From Oscillospiraceae bacterium (GTDB lineage: Bacteria; Bacillota; Clostridia; Oscillospirales; CAG-272), in NCBI GenBank assembly GCA_015063805.1, contig SVTK01000015.1:1-64000 (forward strand): 64,000 bases of DNA, in the 5' to 3' direction. Made by a program: the position numbers and the translations under genes. The notes below the pieces were generated by a model. That model made no database searches and was not told the DNA's origin. It saw only the letters and a list, made by a program, of their open reading frames with translations. Numbering within the stretch: the stretch's first letter is position 1; each line of letters opens with the position of its first letter. Shown here one piece after another: positions 42,874 through 50,530 of the stretch.

Positions 42874-42891
42874 CGTCATCCTCCCGTTTTT

Positions 42892-42920
42892 CTAACACGG
42901 TTAGATTTTAACACGGTTAG
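42892..42920. promoter_or_regulatory. two MarR operator-like palindromes
   Basis: Two copies of the palindrome (C/T)TAAC-ACG-GTTAG, at 42892-42904 and 42908-42920, repeat every 16 bases. One lies in the promoter spacer; the other runs from next to the -10 box over the +1. This is the expected layout for autorepression by the adjacent MarR protein. Confidence 0.75.
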
Positions 42921-42933
42921 GTTTTTCTGTCAA
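42905..42933 (-). promoter_or_regulatory. promoter of the marR-activase-dehydratase operon
   Basis: On the minus strand TTGACA (plus 42928-42933), 17-base spacer, TAAAAT (plus 42905-42910), overlapped by both palindromes. Confidence 0.82.
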
Positions 42934-42967
42934 GCGAGAGAAAAAAATGTTCAAAATTTCTTTTCAT

Positions 42968-42996
42968 TTGACACAGGAACGGATTTGGTGTATAAT
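42968..42996 (+). promoter_or_regulatory. promoter of the zinc-ribbon/alaX operon
   Basis: TTGACA (42968-42973), 17-base spacer, TATAAT (42991-42996). A leader of about 125 bases follows and contains a TTGCGG/CCGCAA inverted repeat; its function is unknown. Confidence 0.8.
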
Positions 42997-43129
42997 ACCC
43001 CTGTCCCATGCATACATAAATTTCACAAATCATCCGAAAAAAAGTTGCGGATTATTTCCCCTCATGCCGCAATCCTATGGTAGACTATAGTGAAATTATG
43101 CGGGCAACTCCCCGGGAAAGTGAAATGAT

Positions 43130-43549
43130 ATGGCAAACTTCAAGCAAAAACTGATGCAATTTATGTACGGCCGATACGGAAACGATCAGCTGGGCAATGC
43201 CCTTTTGATCCTTTATCTTGTTTTGACCGTCCTCCATCTGTTTACCAGATGGTACACGCTGGCCGCCCTTTTGCTGATCGACGCGGTATGGATGCTCTTC
43301 CGCTGTTTTTCCCGCAATATTCCGGCACGGCGGCGGGAAAACGAGGCATTTCTGCGCATTTGGCAAAAAATCACAGGCTTCTTCACCCTCACCCGCGACC
43401 GCCTGCGAGATTGCCGCACCCATGTTTACCACAAATGCCCCCATTGTCGGGCGACCCTCCGGCTCCCCCGCCGTAAGGGTGAGCACACCGTGCGATGCCC
43501 CCGATGCGGGGATACTTTCTCCATGAAAGTCCACTTCGGAAAGGAATGA
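43130..43549 (+). CDS. membrane protein with C-terminal zinc ribbon
   Basis: A 139-residue protein with two predicted membrane helices (~22-37 and ~42-58), a basic segment, and a C-terminal zinc ribbon C-P-H-C ... C-P-R-C (~104-127). Function unknown; the ribbon faces the cytosol if the N-terminus is inside. Only four bases separate it from alaX, so the genes are cotranscribed. The ribosome site is weak (GGGAAAGTGAAATGAT before the ATG). Its relation to tRNA proofreading is unclear. Confidence 0.78.
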   Translation: MANFKQKLMQFMYGRYGNDQLGNALLILYLVLTVLHLFTRWYTLAALLLIDAVWMLFRCFSRNIPARRRENEAFLRIWQKITGFFTLTRDRLRDCRTHVYHKCPHCRATLRLPRRKGEHTVRCPRCGDTFSMKVHFGKE

Positions 43550-43553
43550 CACC

Positions 43554-44720
43554 ATGACAGAACGGCTTTATGACAACGGACATTGCGCTGACTTCTCTGC
43601 CACCGTCCTCGATTGTATCCCCGACAAGGACGGCTTTGCCCTGCGCCTCGACCGCACCGCTTTTTTCCCCGGCGGAGGCGGCCAGGCCGCGGACAGCGGA
43701 AGCCTCGGTTCGCTCCCCGTCCGCGGGATGCGGGAAGAAAACGGTGAGCTATGGCATTTGGTGGATTCTCCTCTTCCGGTCGGCAGCACGGTTGAAGGCA
43801 GGATCGATGCCGAGATCCGCCTGCGCCGGATGCAGAATCACTCGGGAGAGCACATCATCTCGGGGCTTCTCTGGCACGAGCACGGTCTGACCAACGTGGG
43901 CTTCCACATGGGCCACGAGGATGTGACCCTTGACCTTGACGGGGAGCTGACACGGGATCAGCTTGACCGGATTGAACAAATGGCAAACGGCATTGTGGCC
44001 CAAAATCTGCCCATCACGGTCCACTATCCTATCCCCGATCAGCTTGACGCACTGGAATACCGCAGCAAGCTGGATCTGCGGGAAAATGTGCGGATCGTTT
44101 CCATCGGCGAGGAGGGAGCGGTGGACCGCTGTGCCTGCTGTGCCCCACATGTTGCCCGCACCGGGGAGATCGGCATCATCAAGCTATTGGATTTCATCCG
44201 CTACAAGGGCGGCATCCGCATCCATATGCTCTGCGGGCTGGATGCGCTGGAGGACTACCGATGCCGCTATCACGCCGTGGCATCCATCGCCGCTTCCCTC
44301 TCGGCCAAGCAGCATGAGGTCGTGGAGGCAGTGGCGCGTTTGGGGGATGAAATTGGTGCGGGAAAAGCGCGACAAAGCGCCCTGTGCAGCCGGCTCATTG
44401 AGCTGCATCTGGCTGCCCTCGACGGCAATGCTGACTCCCCTGCCGTTGTGTTCGAGCCGCTGTTCGGCGCAAACGAACTTCGCTACCTGGTCAATGCTGC
44501 GATTGCCCATACCGATACCGCCATTGCCCTCTCGGGAAGCGATGAGGACGGCTATACCTATGTGCTGGGCAGCCGAAATGACTGCCGTCCCCTCAGCGCG
44601 GCAATGCATAAGGAACTTGGCGGAAAAGGCGGCGGCTCCGCAGAGATGGTTCGCGGCAAGCTTCCCGCGTCCCGCGACATGATCCTACGCTTCTTCTCCC
44701 CATCGACAGCGCAGAAATAA
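43554..44720 (+). CDS. alanyl-tRNA editing protein AlaX (long form)
   Basis: A 388-residue free-standing editing protein that hydrolyses Ser- or Gly-mischarged tRNA-Ala. The N-terminal part resembles the AlaRS beta-barrel (AFFPGGGGQAADSGSL), the zinc site is N-H96-S-G-E-H100 plus C195/H199 in CCAPHV, and the C-terminal part (~230-388) is a DHHA1-type domain ending with LGGKGGGSAEMVRGKLP. This is the AlaX-L layout. AAAGGA lies 8 bases before the ATG. A clear terminator follows. Confidence 0.93.
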   Translation: MTERLYDNGHCADFSATVLDCIPDKDGFALRLDRTAFFPGGGGQAADSGSLGSLPVRGMREENGELWHLVDSPLPVGSTVEGRIDAEIRLRRMQNHSGEHIISGLLWHEHGLTNVGFHMGHEDVTLDLDGELTRDQLDRIEQMANGIVAQNLPITVHYPIPDQLDALEYRSKLDLRENVRIVSIGEEGAVDRCACCAPHVARTGEIGIIKLLDFIRYKGGIRIHMLCGLDALEDYRCRYHAVASIAASLSAKQHEVVEAVARLGDEIGAGKARQSALCSRLIELHLAALDGNADSPAVVFEPLFGANELRYLVNAAIAHTDTAIALSGSDEDGYTYVLGSRNDCRPLSAAMHKELGGKGGGSAEMVRGKLPASRDMILRFFSPSTAQK

Positions 44721-44728
44721 TCAAATTG

Positions 44729-44769
44729 AAAGACCCGAAAAATCCCATGGATTTTTTCGGGTCTTTTTT
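44729..44769 (+). terminator. terminator after alaX
   Basis: Long stem (arms 44729-44745 and 44749-44766) containing AAAGACCCG/CGGGTCTTT, followed by a T-run. Confidence 0.85.
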
Positions 44770-44794
44770 GCCGTTGCGGCGCAAAAATTGGCAC

Positions 44795-44823
44795 TTATAT
44801 TTCATGCACGCCGGGCGATAATA
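44795..44823 (+). promoter_or_regulatory. candidate forespore (sigma-G type) promoter
   Basis: TTATA, 17 bases, GATAATA resembles the sigma-G/F pattern (G-x-ATA ... CATxxTA) but differs at one position in each box. No vegetative promoter is seen before the spore protein gene, which fits forespore-only expression. Confidence 0.35.
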
Positions 44824-44914
44824 ATGCCAGAGAACGCGAGCAGATGCCCGCGGGCTCAATTCAAATAGATCGCGGTGTCAGGGCAAGCTCCGGGCATCGC
44901 AAAAGGAGAAAATT

Positions 44915-45112
44915 ATGGCAAGCAACAAGTCTCTCGTACCCGAGGCAAAGGAAGCTCTCGACCGTTTCAAGATGGAGGCCGCATCTGAGGTTGGCGTAAA
45001 CCTCAGCCAGGGCTACAACGGTGATCTCACCGCCCGTCAGGCCGGTTCCATCGGCGGTCAGATGGTTAAGAAGATGATCGAGAAGTACGAGAACGATATC
45101 AAGACCAAGTAA
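44915..45112 (+). CDS. alpha/beta-type small acid-soluble spore protein
   Basis: A 65-residue spore DNA-coating protein. It shows the two SASP blocks: ALDRFKMEAASEVGVNL, which includes the GPR protease site (EAASEV, usually EIASEF), and DLTARQAGSIGGQMVKKMI. In spores these proteins saturate DNA, protect it from UV and are degraded at germination. AAAGGAG lies 8 bases before the ATG. The leader contains GATGCCCG and its complement CGGGCATC, the latter just before the ribosome site, so the mRNA can fold there. The gene is strong evidence that the organism forms spores. Confidence 0.96.
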   Translation: MASNKSLVPEAKEALDRFKMEAASEVGVNLSQGYNGDLTARQAGSIGGQMVKKMIEKYENDIKTK

Positions 45113-45178
45113 CCATAAAAGCAATGGCAAAAGGTGCCGGTTGGCCGGTTGATTCGCCATCCGCACCGTCAGCGCAGG

Positions 45179-45213
45179 GAGTGCCGCGCAAATATGCGCG
45201 GCACTCCTTTTTT
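45179..45213 (+). terminator. terminator after the spore protein gene
   Basis: Perfect 12-bp stem GAGTGCCGCGCA/TGCGCGGCACTC, loop AATA, followed by CTTTTTT. Confidence 0.9.
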
Positions 45214-45234
45214 GCTGCTGCAGCTCGCCTCCCC

Positions 45235-45263
45235 TTGCAAAACGGCGGGATTTGTGTTATACT
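45235..45263 (+). promoter_or_regulatory. promoter of the RNA methyltransferase gene
   Basis: TTGCAA, 17-base spacer, TATACT (45258-45263), 33 bases before the ATG. Confidence 0.72.
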
Positions 45264-45296
45264 ATGGGCAATAAAACCTACAAATGAGGAAATTAT

Positions 45297-46439
45297 ATGA
45301 CCGAATACAACTTTGCTGCTACCTGCCTGTTTGGACTGGAAAAGCTACTTGGGGGAGAACTGGATGCCCTGGGTTGTCACCGCACCGAAACCATGGATGG
45401 GCGGGTATATTTCCGTGCCTCTCTGGATGCTGTGGCCCGCTGCAATCTTCAGCTGCGCACCGCGGAACGGGTGTATCTTGTGCTGGGCCGCTTCCCTGCC
45501 CGATCCTTTACCGAGCTCTTCGACGGCACCGCCGCCCTGCCCTGGGAGGATTTCATTGGTGCGGTCGATGCCTTCCCCGTGAAGGGACACGCCATCAAAA
45601 GCACTCTGTTCTCGGTTCCCGACTGCCAGAGCATTGTGAAAAAAGCCATTGTCGACCGCCTGTCCGGGGCTTACGGGCAAAGCTGGTTTGACGAAACGGG
45701 CATCAAATACCAGGTGGAGTTTTTCCTCTTCAAGGATGAAGCCGCCCTGATGATCGACACCTCCGGCATTGCCCTCCACAAGCGGGGGTACCGCCCCGCC
45801 GCCAATGCCGCGCCGCTGCGGGAGACCTTGGCTGCTGCGCTGGCCATGACCGCACGGCCTCGCAGCGATATTCTCTTTTGGGATCCCACCTGCGGCTCGG
45901 GCACCATTGCCATCGAGGCCGCCATGCTGCAGACCAAAACCGCCCCTGGGCTTGGTCGTCAGTTCGCCGCCGAGGAATACCCCTGGATTCCTGCGGAATA
46001 TTGGGATGATGCCCGGGATGAAGCCATCTCGGCCATTGATGAGGAGTCTGCATTTGAAGTGTGGGCCTCGGACATTGATCCCGAGTGCGTTTCGCTGACC
46101 AAGGAAAACGCCCGCCGTGCCGGGGTATCGGCCTATCTGAAGGTGTTTGAAGCCGACGTGCGCACCATCACCAAACCCGACCGCCGGGGCACCATTGTCT
46201 GCAATCCGCCTTACGGCGAGCGGCTGATGACCCCCGAGGCCGTAGAAGAACTTTACCGCGACATGGGCAGATGCTTTTCCGGCTTCGAGCCCTGGCAGAT
46301 CTATGTTCTCACCTCCCACGAGGGATTTGAGCAGCTGTACGGCCGCCGGGCCGACAAGATCCGCCGGCTTTACAACGGCATGATCCCCTGCAGCTTCTAT
46401 CAGTTCTTCCGCCCGCAGATGCCGAAGAAGGGACGATAA
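45297..46439 (+). CDS. THUMP-domain RNA methyltransferase (YpsC/RlmL N-half type)
   Basis: A 380-residue SAM-dependent methyltransferase expected to make N2-methylguanosine in 23S rRNA. It has the N-terminal ferredoxin-like/THUMP region (~1-160), then HKRGYRPAANAAPLRETLAAA, the SAM motif WDPTCGSGTIAIEAA, the acidic motif ASDIDPEC and the catalytic NPPYGERL. Length matches the free-standing YpsC form common in Firmicutes, not the fused RlmKL of enterics. GAGGAAATT precedes the ATG. Confidence 0.94.
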   Translation: MTEYNFAATCLFGLEKLLGGELDALGCHRTETMDGRVYFRASLDAVARCNLQLRTAERVYLVLGRFPARSFTELFDGTAALPWEDFIGAVDAFPVKGHAIKSTLFSVPDCQSIVKKAIVDRLSGAYGQSWFDETGIKYQVEFFLFKDEAALMIDTSGIALHKRGYRPAANAAPLRETLAAALAMTARPRSDILFWDPTCGSGTIAIEAAMLQTKTAPGLGRQFAAEEYPWIPAEYWDDARDEAISAIDEESAFEVWASDIDPECVSLTKENARRAGVSAYLKVFEADVRTITKPDRRGTIVCNPPYGERLMTPEAVEELYRDMGRCFSGFEPWQIYVLTSHEGFEQLYGRRADKIRRLYNGMIPCSFYQFFRPQMPKKGR

Positions 46440-46462
46440 CCCCAACAACCGACACAAAATAT

Positions 46463-46492
46463 CCCCCGGCTTTCTTAGCCGGGGGGTATTTT
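46463..46492. terminator. terminator between convergent genes
   Basis: Stem CCCCCGGCT/AGCCGGGGG with loop TTCTT followed by GTATTTT; it ends the methyltransferase transcript and borders the small minus-strand gene. Confidence 0.75.
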
Positions 46493-46496
46493 GCGC

Positions 46497-46670
46497 TCAT
46501 TTCGTCATGACAGCCATGCTTTGGAGCATGGAGCCCAGGGCATCCATGGTCTGCCCTGCGCGGCGGGTCATGCGTCTTGCCCGCATTTTCGGGGTGTTCC
46601 GCACGGCAACGGCACTGACAAGAATGAGGCCGGTGACGATTCCTGCGGCTGCGGCATTTCTTACGTTCAT
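46497..46670 (-). CDS. 57-residue membrane microprotein
   Basis: A complete short gene: ATG at 46670, GGAGG at 8 bases, TGA at 46497. The peptide has one N-terminal hydrophobic helix (~5-23, AAAAGIVTGLILVSAVAV) and a strongly basic, Met-rich cytosolic tail (KMRARRMTRR...DALGSMLQSMAVMTK). The pattern resembles small YtxH/YrzQ-type proteins of Firmicutes, but I cannot assign a family. It follows the small HTH gene by 55 bases on the same strand and may be part of that transcript, i.e. under the control of the S24 repressor switch. Confidence 0.62.
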   Translation of the reverse strand: MNVRNAAAAGIVTGLILVSAVAVRNTPKMRARRMTRRAGQTMDALGSMLQSMAVMTK

Positions 46671-46725
46671 CTGCAATTCCTCCTTGCTTTTTCTGCATCG
46701 TTAGTGTTGCCGCCGCACGCGCCCT

Positions 46726-47046
46726 TTATGCGTGGCGGGCCATGCGATTTTTCTTTGCCGCCACCAGGGCCAGTCCTCGCCGCTTGAGACGAAAGGCGGT
46801 GGCACGGCTGATCCCCAGCCGCTCGGCACACCGCTCCACGCTGCATCCGCGGAGATAGTGCAGCTCTAAGAGCAGCCGCGCATCACCCACCGGCAAGTCT
46901 CCCAGCAGGTTCTCGATCTCCCGCATCCGCATTCGCAGAAGCACCCGGTCGCAGCTGCTCATCCCTTCTCCGCAAAGGAGCATTTTCTCATAGATCCGAT
47001 ATGCAGACAGCACCTGCGCTGCCTTTTTTTCTTCCGTTCCGTTCAT
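46726..47046 (-). CDS. small sigma-region-4-like HTH protein
   Basis: A 106-residue cytosolic protein. The C-terminal half contains a sigma-70 region 4-like helix-turn-helix (LLLELHYLRGCSVERCAERLGISRATAFRLKRRGLALV); the N-terminal half is helical with no known domain. It resembles small phage-type late regulators (ArpU-like) and DUF1492-like proteins. GGGAGG lies 9 bases before the ATG. Transcribed divergently from the S24 repressor, from a promoter overlapped by one of its operator-like boxes, so it is probably induced when that repressor is cleaved or inactivated. Confidence 0.75.
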   Translation of the reverse strand: MNGTEEKKAAQVLSAYRIYEKMLLCGEGMSSCDRVLLRMRMREIENLLGDLPVGDARLLLELHYLRGCSVERCAERLGISRATAFRLKRRGLALVAAKKNRMARHA

Positions 47047-47119
47047 TCAACCCTGCCTCCCATCGTCCGCCAATCTCCACACAAAACTTTCGCATTTCCG
47101 TCATAATGGAAACACCCCC

Positions 47120-47148
47120 TTGACTTCGGGACGAAAATGCGGTATACT
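47120..47148 (+). promoter_or_regulatory. S24 repressor promoter
   Basis: TTGACT (47120-47125), 17-base spacer containing an operator box, TATACT (47143-47148). Confidence 0.78.
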
Positions 47149-47177
47149 GTTCCTCGGATATTCTGATTTTCACCTGA

Positions 47178-47206
47178 ATTATATCGCATTTGCGAATGTC
47201 TGTCAA
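47178..47206 (-). promoter_or_regulatory. promoter of the divergent small HTH gene
   Basis: On the minus strand TTGACA (plus 47201-47206), 17-base spacer largely filled by an operator box, TATAAT (plus 47178-47183). Confidence 0.8.
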
Positions 47207-47250
47207 GATGCAACTTCGGAAATGCGACAATACTGTGAGGTTGTACCTAT

Positions 47251-47850
47251 ATGGATTACACCGCATTCAAAGCATTGCTCAAGGCGCACAATACCTCGGC
47301 CTACCGGGTGGCACAGGCCACGGGGATATCCCCCACCACCCTGGCCGACTGGAAAAGCGGCCGCTCAACACCGAAGGCCGACAAGCTTGCCCGCATTGCC
47401 GATCACTTCGGCATCAGCCTGGACGAAATGCTGGGCCGGGAATCCCCTCTGCGCACCGCATCGGTGCCCATTGTGGGGGAGATCCGTGCCGGCCAGCCCA
47501 TCATCACCGAGGAAACTTTGTTGGGCTATGAACAGGCCTCCGTGTCGGCAGCCGAGGCTGAGGAGCATTTTTTCCTCCGCATCCGTGGGGACAGTATGCG
47601 GAACATCGGCATGGTGGAGGGGGCTCTGGTTCTCTTCCGCAAACAGCAGTATGCCGAAGAGGGCGCCGTAGTCGCCTGCCTTGTGGGGGGCGACAGCGCC
47701 ACCGTCAAACGCTTCCATCGCGAGGGGCGGCGGATTTTCCTGCTCCCCGAAAACGAAGCCTATTCCCCCATTGAGCTCTCCACCGTGGACTTTGAAACGG
47801 GGGAAGCCCGCATTCTCGGGGTTGCCCGGGAAATCAAAATCTATCTTTGA
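47251..47850 (+). CDS. XRE-HTH/S24 peptidase repressor (CI/LexA-like)
   Basis: A 199-residue self-cleaving repressor. The N-terminal Cro/CI helix-turn-helix is SAYRVAQATGISPTTLADWKSG (~16-37); the C-terminal S24 domain has a cleavage site A80-G81 (EIRAGQP), the catalytic S115 in RGDSM and K153 in ATVKRF. Such proteins lose repression when RecA filaments promote self-cleavage. Unlike LexA it has an XRE-type DNA-binding domain. The ribosome site is weak (GAGGT 9 bases upstream). Divergent from a small HTH gene, with four operator-like boxes between them; the ABC-F gene follows 36 bases downstream. Confidence 0.92.
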   Translation: MDYTAFKALLKAHNTSAYRVAQATGISPTTLADWKSGRSTPKADKLARIADHFGISLDEMLGRESPLRTASVPIVGEIRAGQPIITEETLLGYEQASVSAAEAEEHFFLRIRGDSMRNIGMVEGALVLFRKQQYAEEGAVVACLVGGDSATVKRFHREGRRIFLLPENEAYSPIELSTVDFETGEARILGVAREIKIYL

Positions 47851-47886
47851 TCGGCCATCTCCCATGGCCGCAGAAAGGTAAGCAAT

Positions 47887-49836
47887 ATGACCAGCATTTC
47901 CGTCAATGATCTTTCCCTCTCCTTTGGCATCAAGCCGGTGCTGGAGAAGGTGTCCTTTTCTCTGGAGGAGGGGGACAAGCTCGGCATCATCGGTGTCAAC
48001 GGCTGCGGCAAGTCCACGCTGTTCAAGCTGATTTTGGGCGAGCTGGAACCTGATGAAGGCAATATCTTCTTTTCCAAAAATAAAACCGTAGGTGTGCTGA
48101 CACAGGATGGAGCATTTGAGGTCAGCGACCTCTGCGGCGACACCGTTCTTGAACAGATGTATGCCGCCTATCCCCAGCATATCGCCGCGGAAGAACGGCT
48201 GGCCGAGCTGGAGGCAGCACTCCATGACGAGGACCGTCCCACCGAGGAAACCATGCGCATTTCCACCGAATACGCCGAGCTCTATCGCAGGTACAGCGAA
48301 GGCGGCGGTCTGGAGTTCCGGGGCCGTGCCGCATCCATCCTCACCAAAATGGGCTTTGATGCCGACACGCAGAAGCAATCGGTTGAGGTGCTTTCCGGCG
48401 GCCAGCGCACCAGGCTGGCGCTGGCAAAACAGCTCTGCGCCGAACCCGACATTCTTCTGCTGGACGAGCCCACCAACCACCTGGACATTGAAACCATGGG
48501 CTGGCTGGAGAACTTCCTCATGGACTACAGCGGGAATGTCCTCATCATCTCCCACGACCGCTTCTTCCTTGATCGGGTCACCAACAAGACCCTGCGCATC
48601 GAGCATTGCCGCGCCAAGCTTTACAACGGCGGCTACACCGCCAGCGTAGCGCAGTACGAAACCGACCGCGCCATCCAGGAGAAGCATTACCGCAATCAGC
48701 AGAAGGAGATCGCACGGCAGGAGGCGTATATTGCCCAGCAGAGGGCATGGAACCGTGAACGGAACATCATTGCCGCCGAATCGAGAGAAAAGGCACTGGA
48801 GCGCATGGTGAAGGTCGAGCGCCCCCAGGATGCCCCCAAGGCCATTCGGATGCGCTTCACCGCATCGGGGGAGAGCGGCAACGAAGTGCTCCGCGCCCGG
48901 GGACTTTCCATGGGCTTCGGAGAGAACTCCCTCTTCTCGGGGCTGGACTTTCTCATCAAAAAGCGGGAGCGCGTCTTTATCGTCGGCCCCAACGGCTGCG
49001 GAAAATCCACCCTCATCAAGCTGATGCTGGATCAGCTCGCTCCCACCGCCGGACTGATCGAATTCGGCTACAATGTGGAGATCGGCTACTACGACCAGGA
49101 AAACCAAAATCTCACTCCCTCCAACACGGTACTGGAGGAACTGTGGTCGGCTTATCCTTCCCTGCCCGAGCTGGAGATTCGCTCGGCTCTGGCCCTCTTC
49201 CTCTTCCGCGGGGATGATATTGAGAAGACAGTTTCCGTCCTCAGCGGCGGTGAGCGGGCGCGGCTGACCCTGGCCAAGCTGATCCTCTCCCGCATGAATC
49301 TGCTGATCCTGGACGAGCCCACCAACCATCTGGACATCAACTCCCGCGAGGCACTTGAGGCTGCCCTGGAAGGCTTCGACGGCACGCTGATCACGGTGTC
49401 CCACGACCGCTACCTCATTGACAAGCTGGCCACCCGCATCCTTGCCCTCTCCCCCGGAGAGGCCATGGGGGGCGGTGATCTCTACGATTATCGGGTCACC
49501 CACGAGGGACAGGGCTACAGCGAGCTCCGCGCGCTGATGGCCGAGCGGGAAGCGATTTATGCCGAAAACCAGATTGATTCCCCCGTCCAAACCTCCGGCG
49601 GAGGCCGTGAGCAGTACCTGCAGCAGAAGAAATCCCGCAATGATGACCGGAAAGAGAAAAAACGTCGGGAAGCCATGGCACGGGAGCAGGTCAAGCTGGA
49701 AGCCGAGCTGGAAGCACTGGAGGCCGAGCTCTACGGCGAGGCCGCCACCGACTATGTCCGCGCCGCCGAAATCGATGCACGGCGCGCCGAGGTGGAGGAG
49801 CGGCTGATGGAGATTTACGAAGAGCTGGAGGGGTAA
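47887..49836 (+). CDS. ABC-F family ATPase (YdiF/Uup-like)
   Basis: A 649-residue soluble protein with two ABC ATPase domains joined by a ~75-residue linker (P-tot), with no membrane segments. Domain 1: GVNGCGKSTLFK, LSGGQRTRLALAK, LLLDEPTNHLDI. Domain 2: GPNGCGKSTLIK, LSGGERARLTLAK, LILDEPTNHLDI. The last ~100 residues form a charged coiled coil, as in YdiF/Uup. ABC-F proteins act at the ribosomal E site in translation; antibiotic protection is possible but the long C-terminal coiled coil favours a housekeeping type. GAAAGG precedes the ATG. It may be cotranscribed with the S24 repressor. Confidence 0.95.
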   Translation: MTSISVNDLSLSFGIKPVLEKVSFSLEEGDKLGIIGVNGCGKSTLFKLILGELEPDEGNIFFSKNKTVGVLTQDGAFEVSDLCGDTVLEQMYAAYPQHIAAEERLAELEAALHDEDRPTEETMRISTEYAELYRRYSEGGGLEFRGRAASILTKMGFDADTQKQSVEVLSGGQRTRLALAKQLCAEPDILLLDEPTNHLDIETMGWLENFLMDYSGNVLIISHDRFFLDRVTNKTLRIEHCRAKLYNGGYTASVAQYETDRAIQEKHYRNQQKEIARQEAYIAQQRAWNRERNIIAAESREKALERMVKVERPQDAPKAIRMRFTASGESGNEVLRARGLSMGFGENSLFSGLDFLIKKRERVFIVGPNGCGKSTLIKLMLDQLAPTAGLIEFGYNVEIGYYDQENQNLTPSNTVLEELWSAYPSLPELEIRSALALFLFRGDDIEKTVSVLSGGERARLTLAKLILSRMNLLILDEPTNHLDINSREALEAALEGFDGTLITVSHDRYLIDKLATRILALSPGEAMGGGDLYDYRVTHEGQGYSELRALMAEREAIYAENQIDSPVQTSGGGREQYLQQKKSRNDDRKEKKRREAMAREQVKLEAELEALEAELYGEAATDYVRAAEIDARRAEVEERLMEIYEELEG

Positions 49837-49852
49837 CCTCAAAACAGATCGC

Positions 49853-49889
49853 GCGATGCGCGGAGCAAGCTCCGCGCATCGCCTTTTTT
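49853..49889 (+). terminator. terminator after the ABC-F gene
   Basis: Perfect 14-bp G+C-rich stem (arms 49853-49866 and 49869-49882) followed by CTTTTTT. Confidence 0.88.
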
Positions 49890-49969
49890 CTCACGGTGTA
49901 ACCTTTCCCGCAAAAACGGTGCTTATTTGGGTGAAGGGCCTTCAAACCAAACAGAAAGGAGATGACGCC

Positions 49970-50530
49970 ATGGAAGACAGGGAGATTGTGGATCTGTTTC
50001 TGTGCCGTGACGAGCGTGCCATCGGACAGGCCGCCGAGAAATACGGCAATCGCCTGCGCACATTGGCCTACGGTATTGTGGAAGATCGGCAGACCGCCGA
50101 GGAATGCGAAAATGACACTTATCTCGAAGCGTGGAACGCCATTCCGCCCCATGAGCCGCGGGATTATCTCTACGCCTTTCTCGCCCGGATCACCCGCCAC
50201 CTTGCCCTCAACTGCTGCCGCGACCGTGCACGTTTGAAGCGCAGCGCGGAGATCTGCACCTTGAGTGATGAGTTGGAGCAATGCCTGCCGGCCCCCGATG
50301 ATACCGCCTGCCGCATGGACGACATGGAGCTGGGAGGAATCATCAACGCATTTCTCGCTGGGCTGGACGGAGAAAAGCGGAATGTGTTTATTCGGCGATA
50401 TTGGTACCTGGACTCGGTGGCCGATATCTCCCAGCGCTTTGCTCTTTCCCAGAGCAAGGTGAAGACCCTGCTCTTCCGCTGTCGGAAGCAGCTGCGAAAA
50501 TATCTTGAACAGGAAGGTTACCATCTATGA
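49970..50530 (+). CDS. ECF-type sigma factor
   Basis: A 186-residue sigma-70 family factor with region 2 (~15-85, DRQTAEECENDTYLEAWNAI) and region 4 (~125-182, RNVFIRRYWYLDSVADISQRFALSQSKVKTLLFR), without regions 1 and 3, so of the extracytoplasmic-function class. The ATG at 49970 has AAAGGAG 8 bases upstream; longer frames run back through the terminator. It is coupled by an ATGA overlap to a membrane-anchored protein that is probably its anti-sigma factor. The signal sensed is unknown. Confidence 0.92.
   Translation: MEDREIVDLFLCRDERAIGQAAEKYGNRLRTLAYGIVEDRQTAEECENDTYLEAWNAIPPHEPRDYLYAFLARITRHLALNCCRDRARLKRSAEICTLSDELEQCLPAPDDTACRMDDMELGGIINAFLAGLDGEKRNVFIRRYWYLDSVADISQRFALSQSKVKTLLFRCRKQLRKYLEQEGYHL

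Larger units (their letters stand above)
47089..47226. promoter_or_regulatory. four TCGCATTT-type operator boxes
   Basis: Boxes at 47089-47100 (TTCGCATTTCCG), 47132-47142 (CGAAAATGCGG, reverse sense), 47184-47196 (TCGCATTTGCGAA, nearly palindromic) and 47215-47226 (TTCGGAAATGCGA, reverse sense). Two of them sit in the spacers of the two divergent promoters. They are the likely binding sites of the S24 repressor. Confidence 0.7.

Noticed and set aside
46309..46698. A 129-codon minus-strand frame overlapping the end of the RNA methyltransferase gene
   Set aside because: Low-complexity Arg/Cys-rich sequence; the 57-residue frame in another phase has the proper ribosome site.
47365..49842. An 825-codon open frame antisense to the S24 repressor and ABC-F genes
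   Set aside because: Shadow of two well-identified genes in high-G+C DNA; low-complexity Gly/Leu/His content.
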